A stretch of 64,000 nucleotides of DNA from a bacterium. Its GTDB lineage: Bacteria > Myxococcota_A > Bradymonadia > UBA7976 > UBA1532. Both the position numbers and the translations under genes were made by a program. The notes under the pieces were generated by a model, which made no database searches, was not told the DNA's origin, and saw only the letters and a list, made by a program, of their open reading frames with translations. How positions within the stretch are numbered: position 1 is the stretch's first letter; each line of letters begins with the position of its first letter. Shown one piece after another: positions 26,425-35,174 of this stretch. The stretch is from assembly GCA_030426085.1 (NCBI GenBank), contig JAUHYW010000004.1:62001-126000 (forward strand), in the 5' to 3' direction.

Positions 26425-27456
26425 TCACACCGGGGTGAAGCCGTAGGCCGTCTGGGCATACCACCGGGCCAGCGGGCGGCCGCGGGCGTCCTTCTGGGCG
26501 TGGGCGTACTCGAAGAACGCCTTCAGGCTCTTCGGCGCGTTGGTCTCGTCCCGCTCGAAGAGCAGCCCCACGTCCTTCTGCGGCGGGGTGTAGCCCGGCC
26601 CCAGCACCCAGTGGTCGACGATGCGCGCGCTCGAGCCGAGCGGCACGATGTCCCGCAGCAGCAGCCCCTGGCGGTTGCTCGCCCCGCCGCCGGTCACGAT
26701 CACTTCGAACAGCCGCCGCTCCAGCCCGGCCGGCGGGGCGTCGTCGAGCGGGCCGGCGTCGGCGGCCGTCGGGACCTCGAAGTACTGGAAGTCCATCGTC
26801 GCCTCGTACAGCCGGGGCTTGTCCCCGAACGGCACGTCGAGCGCCTTGATGTAGGCCGTCAGCTCGTCGACGGCGGTCTGGTGGGCCGCCCGGGCCCGCT
26901 CGTCCACCTCGACCCAGTCGGCGTAGGCCTCGCCGGTGCTCGCCAGGCCGACGCGGCCGCTCAGCCACGCCTCGGGGTCGGCCGTCACCAACCGCTCGCG
27001 CCACTTCAGCCCGGTGTCGGTCAGGTCGCCGAGCTTGTCGGCCGCGGTGTCGTCGGTCACCGAGGTGTTCATGCGCCCGACCTCGTCCCGATCCCAGACG
27101 CCGGGGGCGTCGTCGCCCGGGTAGAAGAGCCGGTGGGGCCCCACATAGGTCTGGGTGTCCGGGGTGTCGGAGTAGCCCGCCGGCTGGGCGTCGGGGACGA
27201 CCCGGGTCGCCGGATCGGCCAGGGCCTCGACGGCGCCCAGGTAGTCGCTCGCCGAGCCGCCGGCCGGCCGCGGGTCGGGGCCGTCCGCCTCGTCGGTCCA
27301 GCCGGCCAGCCGAGCCCGGACCGCCTCGAGGTCCAGCGGCTGCCCGCCGAGCAGGGCGAACACCTCCAGGGCCGGGATCTGGCGCTCGACGAGCGCCTTC
27401 AGCCGGGCGGGGTCGATCAGGTCCAGCAGCATCAATCGCTCCAGGGCGTCACGCAT
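26425..27456 (-). CDS. Unknown protein between kinase and subtilase genes, 343 residues
   Basis: Its start overlaps the end of the kinase gene by eight bases, so it is translationally coupled. The first 50 residues form an all-helical mini-domain (RDALERLMLLDLIDPARLKALV...) separated by an acidic, Gly/Pro-rich linker from a larger mixed domain. In size and placement the N-terminal piece recalls small adaptor or effector-associated helical domains, but this is only analogy. No cysteine clusters, membrane helices or catalytic motifs are visible. It may be a substrate or adaptor for the adjacent kinase or protease. Confidence 0.7.
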   Translation of the reverse strand: MRDALERLMLLDLIDPARLKALVERQIPALEVFALLGGQPLDLEAVRARLAGWTDEADGPDPRPAGGSASDYLGAVEALADPATRVVPDAQPAGYSDTPDTQTYVGPHRLFYPGDDAPGVWDRDEVGRMNTSVTDDTAADKLGDLTDTGLKWRERLVTADPEAWLSGRVGLASTGEAYADWVEVDERARAAHQTAVDELTAYIKALDVPFGDKPRLYEATMDFQYFEVPTAADAGPLDDAPPAGLERRLFEVIVTGGGASNRQGLLLRDIVPLGSSARIVDHWVLGPGYTPPQKDVGLLFERDETNAPKSLKAFFEYAHAQKDARGRPLARWYAQTAYGFTPV

Positions 27457-30112
27457 GGTCTCTCTCCTCGTTCGGGGCGCGCAGGCGCGCGCCGGTCAGC
27501 CTCAAGGCTTCGTGATAGGACAGGATGTCGAGCCGCTGGCCCCACTCGGCCGGGGGGCGGCCCCGGGCGACGACGGCCCGGGCCGCCTCGGCCAGCCGAC
27601 CGGCCGGAGCCCAGGCGGCGGTGAGGCCCAGGATCTGGACCCCGAAGTCGGGCTGGCGGCATCGCTCGGCGCTCTCGATCAGCGCCCGGAGCTCGACGAC
27701 CCCCAGCGGGTGGCCGCAGTGCACCGCCAGCGCCCGGTAGAGGGCCGCCGGCTCGGACCGGCCCTCCTCGCCGAAGCGCCGGGCCGCCCGCAGGGCCAGC
27801 CGCCGGGCCAGCGCCACCGCGCCCGCCCGCCAGGCGATGGCTGCCTCGACGTCGGCCATCAGCGCCTCGTACATCGAGCCGAGGTGGCCCGCCGCGTCGA
27901 CCGCCCGGGGCCGGGGATGCCCGGCGCGCCCCAGGCGGTAGCGAGCCGAGCGGGCGATGAAGACCGCGCTCACCTCGATGACGGCGTGGCGCAGCCGGCA
28001 GGCCTCGGCGGCCACCGCCCGGGCCTCCTCCAGCGCCTGCTCGACCGCGCCGCACTCGAGCCGGGCCGCCGCCGCGTCGACCCGCCAGACCAGCGCCTGC
28101 TTGCGCCCGGAGTGTGCCGCGCCGGCCTCGGCGTACAGCGCGGCCGCCTCGGCGTAGCGCCCCTGGCGGTAGCGCAGCTCGCCCAGCCAGCCCCGGAGCT
28201 CGGGCCGCCGTCGCGGGGGGTCGGCCTCGGCCCAGCGGGCGCAGTCGTCGAGGGCGGCCGCCTCGGCGTCGAGGCCCTCCCGGCGGGCGTTGACCACCAG
28301 GATCGAGCGGTGCCAGCGGGCGAGGTCGGGGTCGTCGAGTGCCGCCGCCGGGGGCAGCAGCTCGCGGGCCCGGGCGGGGCGGGCGGCCTGCTCGGCGGCC
28401 AGCAGCCGGTCGAGCCGCTCGACCCGGGCGTCCCGCCGCATGGCCCGGCCCACCAGGTAGCGGGCGTGGCGCAGCGCCGCGGGCAGCCCCCGGGACAAGG
28501 CGTCGAGCGCGCAGACCGTCAGCAGCGCGGCCTCCTCGTCGGGGCGCTGCCGCAGCCGTGCCAGATCGAGCCCCAGGGCCAGCAGCGCCTGCGCCCCGCG
28601 CGAGTCGCCGTCCCGCACCAGTCGCCGGGCGATCCGGGCGATGCGATCCGACAGGCCGGGGGTGGTGTAATCGGCGGCCACCGCGTGGCGCGCCGCCGCC
28701 GGGCTGTCGGCGGGCAGGCTGTCGGCCAGGGCCGCGTGGGCCCGCTGGAGCCGCTCCAGGGGCCAGCCGGGCGCGGGATCGGGCATCACCCAGGTGCCCA
28801 GCGAGCCGTCGGCCAGGGTCCACACCGCGCCCGCCGCGCGCAGGGTCGCCAGCGTGCGATCGAAGGCCGTCCGATCCCAGGCGGTGGTCGCCCGCAGCCG
28901 CTCGACCCCGGCCCGGGGCAGCGCCAGCCGGATCCAGCACAGCAGGTCGGCGGCGGCGTCGGGCAGGCGCGGCGACGGGTGATCGACCACCAGGGGCAGC
29001 CCCTCGGCGAGCCGGGCCAGCCCCTCGGGGCGCAGCTCGATGCGATCGCCCGCCCGCCACGCGAAGCCGGCCCGCAGCCAGGCCTTCAGCTCGCGGCGCA
29101 TGGCCGCCACCCGCCCGCCGGTGCGATCCCACAGCAGCCGGGCGCCCTCCGATCGTCGATGCAGGAACAGCTCGGGCCCGGCGAAGAGCCGCTCGAGCGC
29201 CGCCGGGCCGTCGGCGTCGGCCAGGGGCAGCCCGTCGAGCAGCGGCGCCCCGCCCAGCATCCGCAGCGCGGCCTCGGCGCTCTGGGGGCGGCGCTCGGGC
29301 TCGATCTGCAACAGCGCCTCGACCAGCGCCGCCAGCCGGGGGTCGGCCGCCGGCTGGGCGCCGAGCGCCTCGCGCACCATCACCCCCACGCTGTACAGAT
29401 CGCTGCGGGCGTCGATCCGGGCGGTGAAGCGCTGCTCGGGCGCCGCGTAGCGCCAGGTCAGGTGGTCGCAGGGGGCGTCGCCCATACGCAGCGCGCGCCC
29501 CCGGGCGATACCCAGGTCGAGTACCGTCGGATGCCCCTCGGCGTCGACGAAGACGTTGCCCGGCTTGAGGTCCCCGTGCACGATCCCGATGCCGTGCAGC
29601 CGGGCGAGGACCTCGAGCAGCCGGGCGGTCAGCTCGGCGAGCGGGACCGCGCCGCGGCCGGGGAAGGGCCACCCCTCGACGAGCGCCATCACCAGATAGC
29701 CCCGCCCGCCCTGCGCCCCGTCGTCGAGCAGACGCACGATGCCCGGCAGCCCGGCCCATTGCAGCGCGGTGACCTCGTCCCTGAGCTGGAGCGCCTCGCT
29801 GTCGCTGCGCAGGGGGCACAGCTTCACCGCGACCGGGGCCTCGACGACCGTGTCCACCGCGCGCCACACCTGCCCGAAGCCGCCCGCGCCCAGCCGCCGC
29901 TCGAGCCGGTAGCGGCGTCCGATCAGGTCGCCGGCGCGCAGCGGCCGCCGCTCGTCGGTGGGCAGCGGGTCGTCGGGCCACCCGCCCTCGGGCGCGGACC
30001 AGCTCGACCCCGACGGGGCCCAGGTCACGCTGCCGCCCATGGTGGCCGTGCGGGTGACCGCCCAGGCACGGGCGTCGCTGCGGGCCTCGTCCGTTCGGGG
30101 TGCGCCGGTCAT
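27449..30112 (-). CDS. Ser/Thr protein kinase with long TPR-like helical region
   Basis: A kinase domain (about residues 60-315) has a Gly-rich loop GAGGFGQVW, the VAVKL lysine, catalytic HGDLKPGN (HRD changed to HGD), and DLG in place of DFG; all catalytic Asp/Asn are kept, so activity is likely. The rest, about 570 residues, is Ala/Arg/Leu-rich helical repeat of TPR type, as in PknK/MalT-like signalling proteins. ATG 30112 is used; a GTG at 30154 would add 14 residues. It is in an operon with an FHA-winged-helix gene upstream and the unknown 343-residue protein downstream. Confidence 0.87.
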   Translation of the reverse strand: MTGAPRTDEARSDARAWAVTRTATMGGSVTWAPSGSSWSAPEGGWPDDPLPTDERRPLRAGDLIGRRYRLERRLGAGGFGQVWRAVDTVVEAPVAVKLCPLRSDSEALQLRDEVTALQWAGLPGIVRLLDDGAQGGRGYLVMALVEGWPFPGRGAVPLAELTARLLEVLARLHGIGIVHGDLKPGNVFVDAEGHPTVLDLGIARGRALRMGDAPCDHLTWRYAAPEQRFTARIDARSDLYSVGVMVREALGAQPAADPRLAALVEALLQIEPERRPQSAEAALRMLGGAPLLDGLPLADADGPAALERLFAGPELFLHRRSEGARLLWDRTGGRVAAMRRELKAWLRAGFAWRAGDRIELRPEGLARLAEGLPLVVDHPSPRLPDAAADLLCWIRLALPRAGVERLRATTAWDRTAFDRTLATLRAAGAVWTLADGSLGTWVMPDPAPGWPLERLQRAHAALADSLPADSPAAARHAVAADYTTPGLSDRIARIARRLVRDGDSRGAQALLALGLDLARLRQRPDEEAALLTVCALDALSRGLPAALRHARYLVGRAMRRDARVERLDRLLAAEQAARPARARELLPPAAALDDPDLARWHRSILVVNARREGLDAEAAALDDCARWAEADPPRRRPELRGWLGELRYRQGRYAEAAALYAEAGAAHSGRKQALVWRVDAAAARLECGAVEQALEEARAVAAEACRLRHAVIEVSAVFIARSARYRLGRAGHPRPRAVDAAGHLGSMYEALMADVEAAIAWRAGAVALARRLALRAARRFGEEGRSEPAALYRALAVHCGHPLGVVELRALIESAERCRQPDFGVQILGLTAAWAPAGRLAEAARAVVARGRPPAEWGQRLDILSYHEALRLTGARLRAPNEERDHA

Positions 30113-30185
30113 GCAGGCGACGGTAGCAACGGCCTCCCCGAGCGTCGATGTCACTCCATGACACCGGATGGCAGGCCCGGCGGCG

Positions 30186-31106
30186 TCAGCCGGTCTCTTC
30201 GACCCGCAGGTCGGCCCACCCGATGCGCAGCAGGCCGGTGCGGGAGCGGCGCTCGACCACCCGGCGCTCGTCGAAGCCGCGAGCCGCGAACCGGCGCCGC
30301 AGGCGGAAGACCCACTGATTGAGCGCCGACACCGAGCACCGGGACTGCTCGGCGAGGTCGTCGACGTGCACCCAGCCCTGCTGCGCCTCGGGCAGCGCGG
30401 CGTCCGCCAGCCGCCGCCGGGCGAGCGTCAGCAGGAAGTACAAGGCGCTGCCCGCCCCCCGCATGACCGCCTCCTCGACGCCGGCCCGCTCGGCGCAGAC
30501 CGTCACGAACTCGTCCCCCGGCGCCACCCGGAAGACCAGCCCCACCCGCCCGGCGACGGGCACCGTGCCCTGCGGCTCCCGGGGCAGGCTCGCCCGCCAG
30601 CGGACGCCGTCGACGGTGACGCTCGGATCGGGCCCCGACAGCTCGATCTCCTCGTCGTCGAGCTCGACCACCCAGCCCCGATGCGGCACGTGACGCACCA
30701 GCGCCCGGGGGGCCTGATCGTGGGGCAGGATGAGCGCCCGGCCGACGAGGCGCACCTCGTGATCGGGGTAGGCCCCCACCATCACGATCGGGGGCGGCCC
30801 CACCTCGTCGAAGACCCAGCCCTCGCCCCGATCACCGAAGGCCAGCACGCTGTGGGCCGACACCAGCACGTCCCGCCCGGCGGGCACCCGGCGGCCGTCG
30901 ACGAAGGTGCCGTTGCGGCTGTGCAGGTCGCGCACCCGCCAGCCGTGGGCCTCGGGGCCCTCGCACCAGTGCAGCAGGGCGTGCAGTCGGGAGGCGCGCT
31001 CGGCGCCGGGGGGCAGGGTCACGTCGCAGCTCGTCGCCCGGCCGATCGAGTTGAGCGGGCCCAGGCGGTGGCGGCGGCCGCTCGGCGCGTGCACCAGGTG
31101 GGTCAT
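30186..31106 (-). CDS. FHA-domain protein with C-terminal winged-helix region
   Basis: The 306-residue protein has an N-terminal FHA domain with the phosphothreonine-binding signature (SIGRATSCDV, SRLHALLHW, DLHSRNGTFVDG), a middle beta-rich section, and a C-terminal basic helical part (SALYFLLTLARRRL...VSALNQWVFRLRRRFAARGF) that looks like a winged helix. It would read the phosphorylation state set by the adjacent kinase and may bind DNA. First gene of the minus-strand cluster. The divergent neighbour is the Cys-rich gene, 89 bases away. Confidence 0.85.
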   Translation of the reverse strand: MTHLVHAPSGRRHRLGPLNSIGRATSCDVTLPPGAERASRLHALLHWCEGPEAHGWRVRDLHSRNGTFVDGRRVPAGRDVLVSAHSVLAFGDRGEGWVFDEVGPPPIVMVGAYPDHEVRLVGRALILPHDQAPRALVRHVPHRGWVVELDDEEIELSGPDPSVTVDGVRWRASLPREPQGTVPVAGRVGLVFRVAPGDEFVTVCAERAGVEEAVMRGAGSALYFLLTLARRRLADAALPEAQQGWVHVDDLAEQSRCSVSALNQWVFRLRRRFAARGFDERRVVERRSRTGLLRIGWADLRVEETG

Positions 31107-31158
31107 GCCCCGGACTATACACCGCGGCCGGCGCCCCGCACGGTTTCTCGGCGGGCCC

Positions 31159-31187
31159 TTGGCCCCGGCGATCGAGCGGCGTAGAGT
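31159..31187 (+). promoter_or_regulatory. Candidate sigma-70 promoter for the Cys-rich gene
   Basis: TTGGCC (31159-31164), exactly 17 bases, then TAGAGT (31182-31187), only eight bases before ATG 31196. The transcript would be leaderless, which agrees with the lack of a ribosome-binding site. Confidence 0.5.
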
Positions 31188-31195
31188 GCCCGGCC

Positions 31196-31624
31196 ATGAG
31201 CGCCACCGACCCGACCGACCCCCGCCAGTTCCGCGCCGCGTTCGAGGCGCTGCTGAAGGCCGCCGACGACCGGGGCAACCCCGGCAGCTACCGCAGCGAG
31301 ACCTGCCGCAACTGCACCCAGTGCACGTTCAGCGAGCGGTGCCGCGGCTGCCACGCGTGCAACTACGCCGTCGACAGCGAGGGCTGCTCCCACTGCACCA
31401 AGATCAGGGACTGCGTGCAGTGCCACGCCTCGAGCCAGCTCGTCGACTGCGAGCGGTGCGTCGACAGCCACTACCTCGAGCACTGCCGGGACTGCGCCGA
31501 GTGCACCTACTGCTTCGGCTGCGTGGGGCTGGTGCGCAAGGAGTTCCACATCCTCAACACGCCCTACGACCGCAAGACCTACTTCAAGCTGGTCAAGGCG
31601 CTGCGGGGCACAGTGCGGGTCTGA
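31196..31624 (+). CDS. Cysteine-rich CxxC-repeat protein, 142 residues
   Basis: Seventeen cysteines occur between residues 37 and about 108, mostly as CxxC or CxC-spaced pairs (CRNCTQC, CRGCHAC, CRDCAECTYCFGC). A Lys/Phe/Tyr-containing helix ends the protein. No signal peptide is seen, so a cytoplasmic metal-binding (zinc or iron-sulfur) role is more likely than disulfide bonding. Similar Cys-repeat proteins occur in myxobacteria without a known function. The gene stands alone between the FHA and CHAT clusters. Confidence 0.75.
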   Translation: MSATDPTDPRQFRAAFEALLKAADDRGNPGSYRSETCRNCTQCTFSERCRGCHACNYAVDSEGCSHCTKIRDCVQCHASSQLVDCERCVDSHYLEHCRDCAECTYCFGCVGLVRKEFHILNTPYDRKTYFKLVKALRGTVRV

Positions 31625-31779
31625 GCTGCGGGCCTGATCGGATTTTTCGACCCGACCGGAAAGATCGAGCCCGCCCGCTGCGAACCGCCCCGGTGATGCA
31701 GCACCCCGCCCCCATTCGGATCGGCCGGCGACCGCCGCCCGGCGTACAATGCGCGCCCCCCCGTCTCGAGGAGGAGCCG

Positions 31780-34380
31780 TTGCGGGTCGAGTGCGCCATC
31801 GTCCTGGGGCTGTGCGCCACCGCCTGCGAGGACCCCCGCCCCATCCCGGCGATGGCCCCGGTGGGCGCCCCGGACTACGTGACCATCGCTGGCCAGCGGG
31901 CGCCGCGCTTCGACGCCCAGCGCCCGCCCACGGTGCGGGTCGAGGGCCCGGTCGAGCCCGGCCGGCTCGAGCGGTGGAGCGCGTGGGTCGAGGTCGACGG
32001 CGCGCCTCGCCGGCTGCCGACGCGCATCGAGCGCATCGACGGGTTGGCCTTCGTGCGGGCGGCCGTATCCGACGCGCCGCCGGGCCCGACGACGCTGACG
32101 CTGCGCGAGGGCGACCGCGCGCTGGGGCGGTGGAGGATGCACCTGGGCCCCGCGCCGGCTCCGCCCCGCTATCGCGACGCCGCGCGCGACCTCGAAGCGC
32201 TGGACGCCCGCCCCCCGCAGACCGCCGAGGAGCGCCGCTGGTGGCACTTCACCCGGGGTCTGGCGCTGTGGCGGGCGGGGCGGCTGGACCCGGCGATCGA
32301 GGCGATGCGGGCCTCGGCCGACGACGGGCCGCCGGACCACGCCGCCCGGGCGCTGCGCATGGCGGGCAACCTCGCCCTGCGCCGGGGGCGGCTGACCGAC
32401 GCGGCGGCCTGGCTCGACGACGCGGCGGCCCTGGCCGGGCGGGCCGATGACCGGGCGGGGCGCTCGACGGCGCGCTACCTGCGGGCCGAGGTGGCCCGGA
32501 TGCGGGGCGCGCTGCGCGACGCCGAGGCCCACGCCCGCGCCGCCGAGGCCCACGCCCGCGCCGTGGGCCGGCTCGATCTGGCGGACTACGCCCGGGTGAT
32601 CCACGCCGTCGTGCGCCAGACCATGGGCCACCACCGCGAGGCGCGGGCGATGCTGACGCCGCTCGCCGGGCGGGCCGACGGCATGCCGGCCGACCTCGAG
32701 GCGGTGGTCCGGGGCAACCTGGGCTGGGTGCTGCTCGAAGGCATCGAGCGGGGGGTCTTCGACGCGGCGGCCGACGGGCCGATCGCCCGGCGGGCGTTCG
32801 AACGGGCCCTCGAGCTGAACGCGGGGCGGGCGGCGCCGACGGCCAACCACCACGCCAACCTCGCCGCGCTGGCCCTGCTCGGCGGTGATCTGGCGGCGGT
32901 CGATCACCACGTCGCGGCCCACGACGCCATCGACCCCGAGCGGCGGCAGCACAGCGGGCTCTTCGTCGATCTGGTCGAGGCCCGCCGGCGGCTGGCGGCG
33001 GGCGACGCCGGGGCCGCCGAGGCGTTCGCCGCCGTCGAGCGCCGGGCGCTGGCCGAGGCGGGGGACGTCACCGGGGACTACGTCTGGCGGGCCCGGCTGG
33101 GGCGGGCCCGGGCGCTGCGGGCGGCGGGCGACCACCCGGCCGCGCTCGACGCCTTCCGGGGCGCGCTCGCCGCCCGGGCCACCGCCGCGACCCGCACCGG
33201 GCTCCAGGACAGCCGGGCGACCTTCTTCGCCGACCACCGGGCGCTGTACGACGAGGCCATCGCCGCCGCGCTCGAGGCGGGGCGGGTCGCCGAGGCGTTC
33301 GAGATCGCCGATCGGGCCCGGGCCCGGCTGGTGATCGACCTCGAGGCCCGGACCCGGGTCGACCGGCTCGACCCGGCGCAGCGGGCGGCGTGGCAGGCCC
33401 GGCTGGACGCCTACCTGACCCGGCGGCAGGTGTTCGAGGCGTCCCGGGGCGAGGGCGGCATGCTGACCCCCGCCGAGCGGCCGGCGTGGCGGGCCCGGCG
33501 GGCGGCCGAGCGGCGGGCGCTGCAGGCCGCGTTCGACGACGCCTACGCCTGGCTCGACGCGGTGGCCCCGATCGCGGTGCGGGGGGCGACGGCGGCGGCG
33601 GTGCAGGCCGCGCTGGCCCCCGACGAGGCGCTGTGGCTCACCCACCCCGGCGGCGCGCGGTGGCGGGTGCGCCCGGCCGGGGTCGAGCGGATGACCGCGC
33701 CGACCCCGCTGCCGACGGTGGCCCACCGCTACGTCGTCGGCGCGCCGCCGGGCGACGGGCTGGCCCACGGCACGCTGAGCCGGCTGAACCACGCCGGGCA
33801 GCTCCTCGACGCGCGGACCCCGGCCGAGGGCCCGCCGCTGGTGGTGGGCGACCCCGACGGCACGCTGCCCCACGCCCGCCGCGAGGCGCGGGCCGTCGCC
33901 GCCGGCTGGCCTGGGGCCCGGGTCCTGATCGGATCGGCGGCCGATCGGGCGGCGGTCCGCGCGGCGCTGGGCGACGCCCGCCGGGTGCACTTCGCCGGGC
34001 ACGGGGTCCTGGTGGGCCTGACCCCGTGGGACGCGCACCTGCGGCTGGCCGGGCGGGAGCGGCTGACGCTCGAGGATCTGCTGCTCGCCCGCCCGGGGGC
34101 CGCGCTGGTGGTGCTCAGCGGGTGCGAGACCGGGGCCGAGGCGCCGGTGGGCGGCGACATCCGGCTGGGGCTGGCCCAGGGCTTCCTGGCGGCGGGCAGC
34201 CGGGCGGTGGTGGCGGCCGATCGGGCGGTGCCCGACGGCGAGACGGCGGACTTCGTCGAGCGGTTCTACGCCGCCGACGGCGCCCGCCGCCCGGCCGAGG
34301 CGCTGCGGGCGGCGGCGCTGGCGCTGAAGGCCGACGGGCGGGCGAGCTGGGACGCATGGCACGTATGGGGGCGACGATGA
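31780..34380 (+). CDS. CHAT-domain (caspase-like) protease with TPR region
   Basis: The 866-residue protein begins with a hydrophobic stretch ending in a cysteine (LGLCATAC), suggesting export or lipidation. A short beta domain follows, then about 400 residues of TPR-like helical repeats, then a C-terminal CHAT domain with catalytic H741 (VHFAGHGV) and C782 (VVLSGCETG). CHAT proteins are clan-CD cysteine peptidases often controlled by sensor domains. TTG 31780 is chosen because GGAGG lies five bases upstream and it opens the hydrophobic N-terminus. TACAAT at 31744-31749 could be a -10 element. It is coupled by ATGA to the anti-sigma-like gene. Confidence 0.85.
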   Translation: MRVECAIVLGLCATACEDPRPIPAMAPVGAPDYVTIAGQRAPRFDAQRPPTVRVEGPVEPGRLERWSAWVEVDGAPRRLPTRIERIDGLAFVRAAVSDAPPGPTTLTLREGDRALGRWRMHLGPAPAPPRYRDAARDLEALDARPPQTAEERRWWHFTRGLALWRAGRLDPAIEAMRASADDGPPDHAARALRMAGNLALRRGRLTDAAAWLDDAAALAGRADDRAGRSTARYLRAEVARMRGALRDAEAHARAAEAHARAVGRLDLADYARVIHAVVRQTMGHHREARAMLTPLAGRADGMPADLEAVVRGNLGWVLLEGIERGVFDAAADGPIARRAFERALELNAGRAAPTANHHANLAALALLGGDLAAVDHHVAAHDAIDPERRQHSGLFVDLVEARRRLAAGDAGAAEAFAAVERRALAEAGDVTGDYVWRARLGRARALRAAGDHPAALDAFRGALAARATAATRTGLQDSRATFFADHRALYDEAIAAALEAGRVAEAFEIADRARARLVIDLEARTRVDRLDPAQRAAWQARLDAYLTRRQVFEASRGEGGMLTPAERPAWRARRAAERRALQAAFDDAYAWLDAVAPIAVRGATAAAVQAALAPDEALWLTHPGGARWRVRPAGVERMTAPTPLPTVAHRYVVGAPPGDGLAHGTLSRLNHAGQLLDARTPAEGPPLVVGDPDGTLPHARREARAVAAGWPGARVLIGSAADRAAVRAALGDARRVHFAGHGVLVGLTPWDAHLRLAGRERLTLEDLLLARPGAALVVLSGCETGAEAPVGGDIRLGLAQGFLAAGSRAVVAADRAVPDGETADFVERFYAADGARRPAEALRAAALALKADGRASWDAWHVWGRR

Positions 34381-35144
34381 GCGAGACACACCACGAGGCG
34401 CCGGAGCTGACCCCGGCCGAGCGGCGGCTGCTGGAGGCGGTGCCCGACCGGGCGCCCGACCCCGAAGCCGGGCCGATCGACGACGGCCGGCTGATGGCCC
34501 TGCGCCGGGGCGAGCTGAGCGACGAGGCGGCGGCGGCGCTGGCCGGGCGGCTGGCGGCCGATCGCGACGCCCGGGCCCTGTTGATCGCGCAGGCCGAGGC
34601 CGCGCGGGGCTCGGAGGCGATGTCGGTGCCCCGGGTCCTGGCCCGCCACCGCCGGGGCTGGCGCCGGCCCATCGCGGTCGGGGTGGCGGCGGTCGCCGCG
34701 CTGGCGGCGGCGGTGATCCTGTTCGTCGGCCGGCCGACGCCGCTGCCCGACTACACCGCCGACGGCCCGTTCGGCGGGGTGGCCGACACCCGGGGCGCCG
34801 AGGACGGCCCGACCCGGGTCTTCGTGCCGGGCAATACGCTGACGCTCTACGCCCGCCCGGCGGCGCCGCTCGACGCGCCGGTCGAGTGCGTGGCGGTGGT
34901 CGACGACGGGGCCTATCTGGCACAAGCGGTCGACCCGCGCTACGTCACCCTCGCCCCCAACGGCGTCTGCCGGCTCGAGGCGCCGGTCGAGGCGATCCTG
35001 CCCCACTTCGCCCGCTACGCGGTGGCGCTGGTGCTGCTGCCTCGGGGATCCCCCGAACGGAGCGGGTCGCATGGGATTCCGAGTCGCGAAGACGGAAAAT
35101 GGCTCGTCGAAAAAATCGAGTACCGGTCTGTCGAACAGCCCTGA
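34377..35144 (+). CDS. Anti-sigma-factor-like single-pass membrane protein
   Basis: The 255-residue protein has an N-terminal cytoplasmic segment with the phrase GRLMALRRGELSDEAAAALAGRLAAD, typical of anti-sigma/zf-HC2-like N-termini though without the zinc His/Cys pair. A single membrane helix lies at about residues 98-116, with a beta-rich outer domain of about 135 residues. It overlaps the CHAT gene end by four bases and lies in the same cluster as an ECF sigma factor, so a role in holding that sigma factor inactive is a reasonable inference. Confidence 0.7.
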   Translation: MSETHHEAPELTPAERRLLEAVPDRAPDPEAGPIDDGRLMALRRGELSDEAAAALAGRLAADRDARALLIAQAEAARGSEAMSVPRVLARHRRGWRRPIAVGVAAVAALAAAVILFVGRPTPLPDYTADGPFGGVADTRGAEDGPTRVFVPGNTLTLYARPAAPLDAPVECVAVVDDGAYLAQAVDPRYVTLAPNGVCRLEAPVEAILPHFARYAVALVLLPRGSPERSGSHGIPSREDGKWLVEKIEYRSVEQP

Positions 35145-35174
35145 CACAGACCGCACCCGTCGTCAGGAGCCGCC

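Noticed and set aside
30907-31779. Longer N-terminus for the CHAT protein
   Set aside because: It would overlap the Cys-rich gene in another frame; the TTG at 31780 has a strong ribosome-binding site and begins a signal-like sequence.
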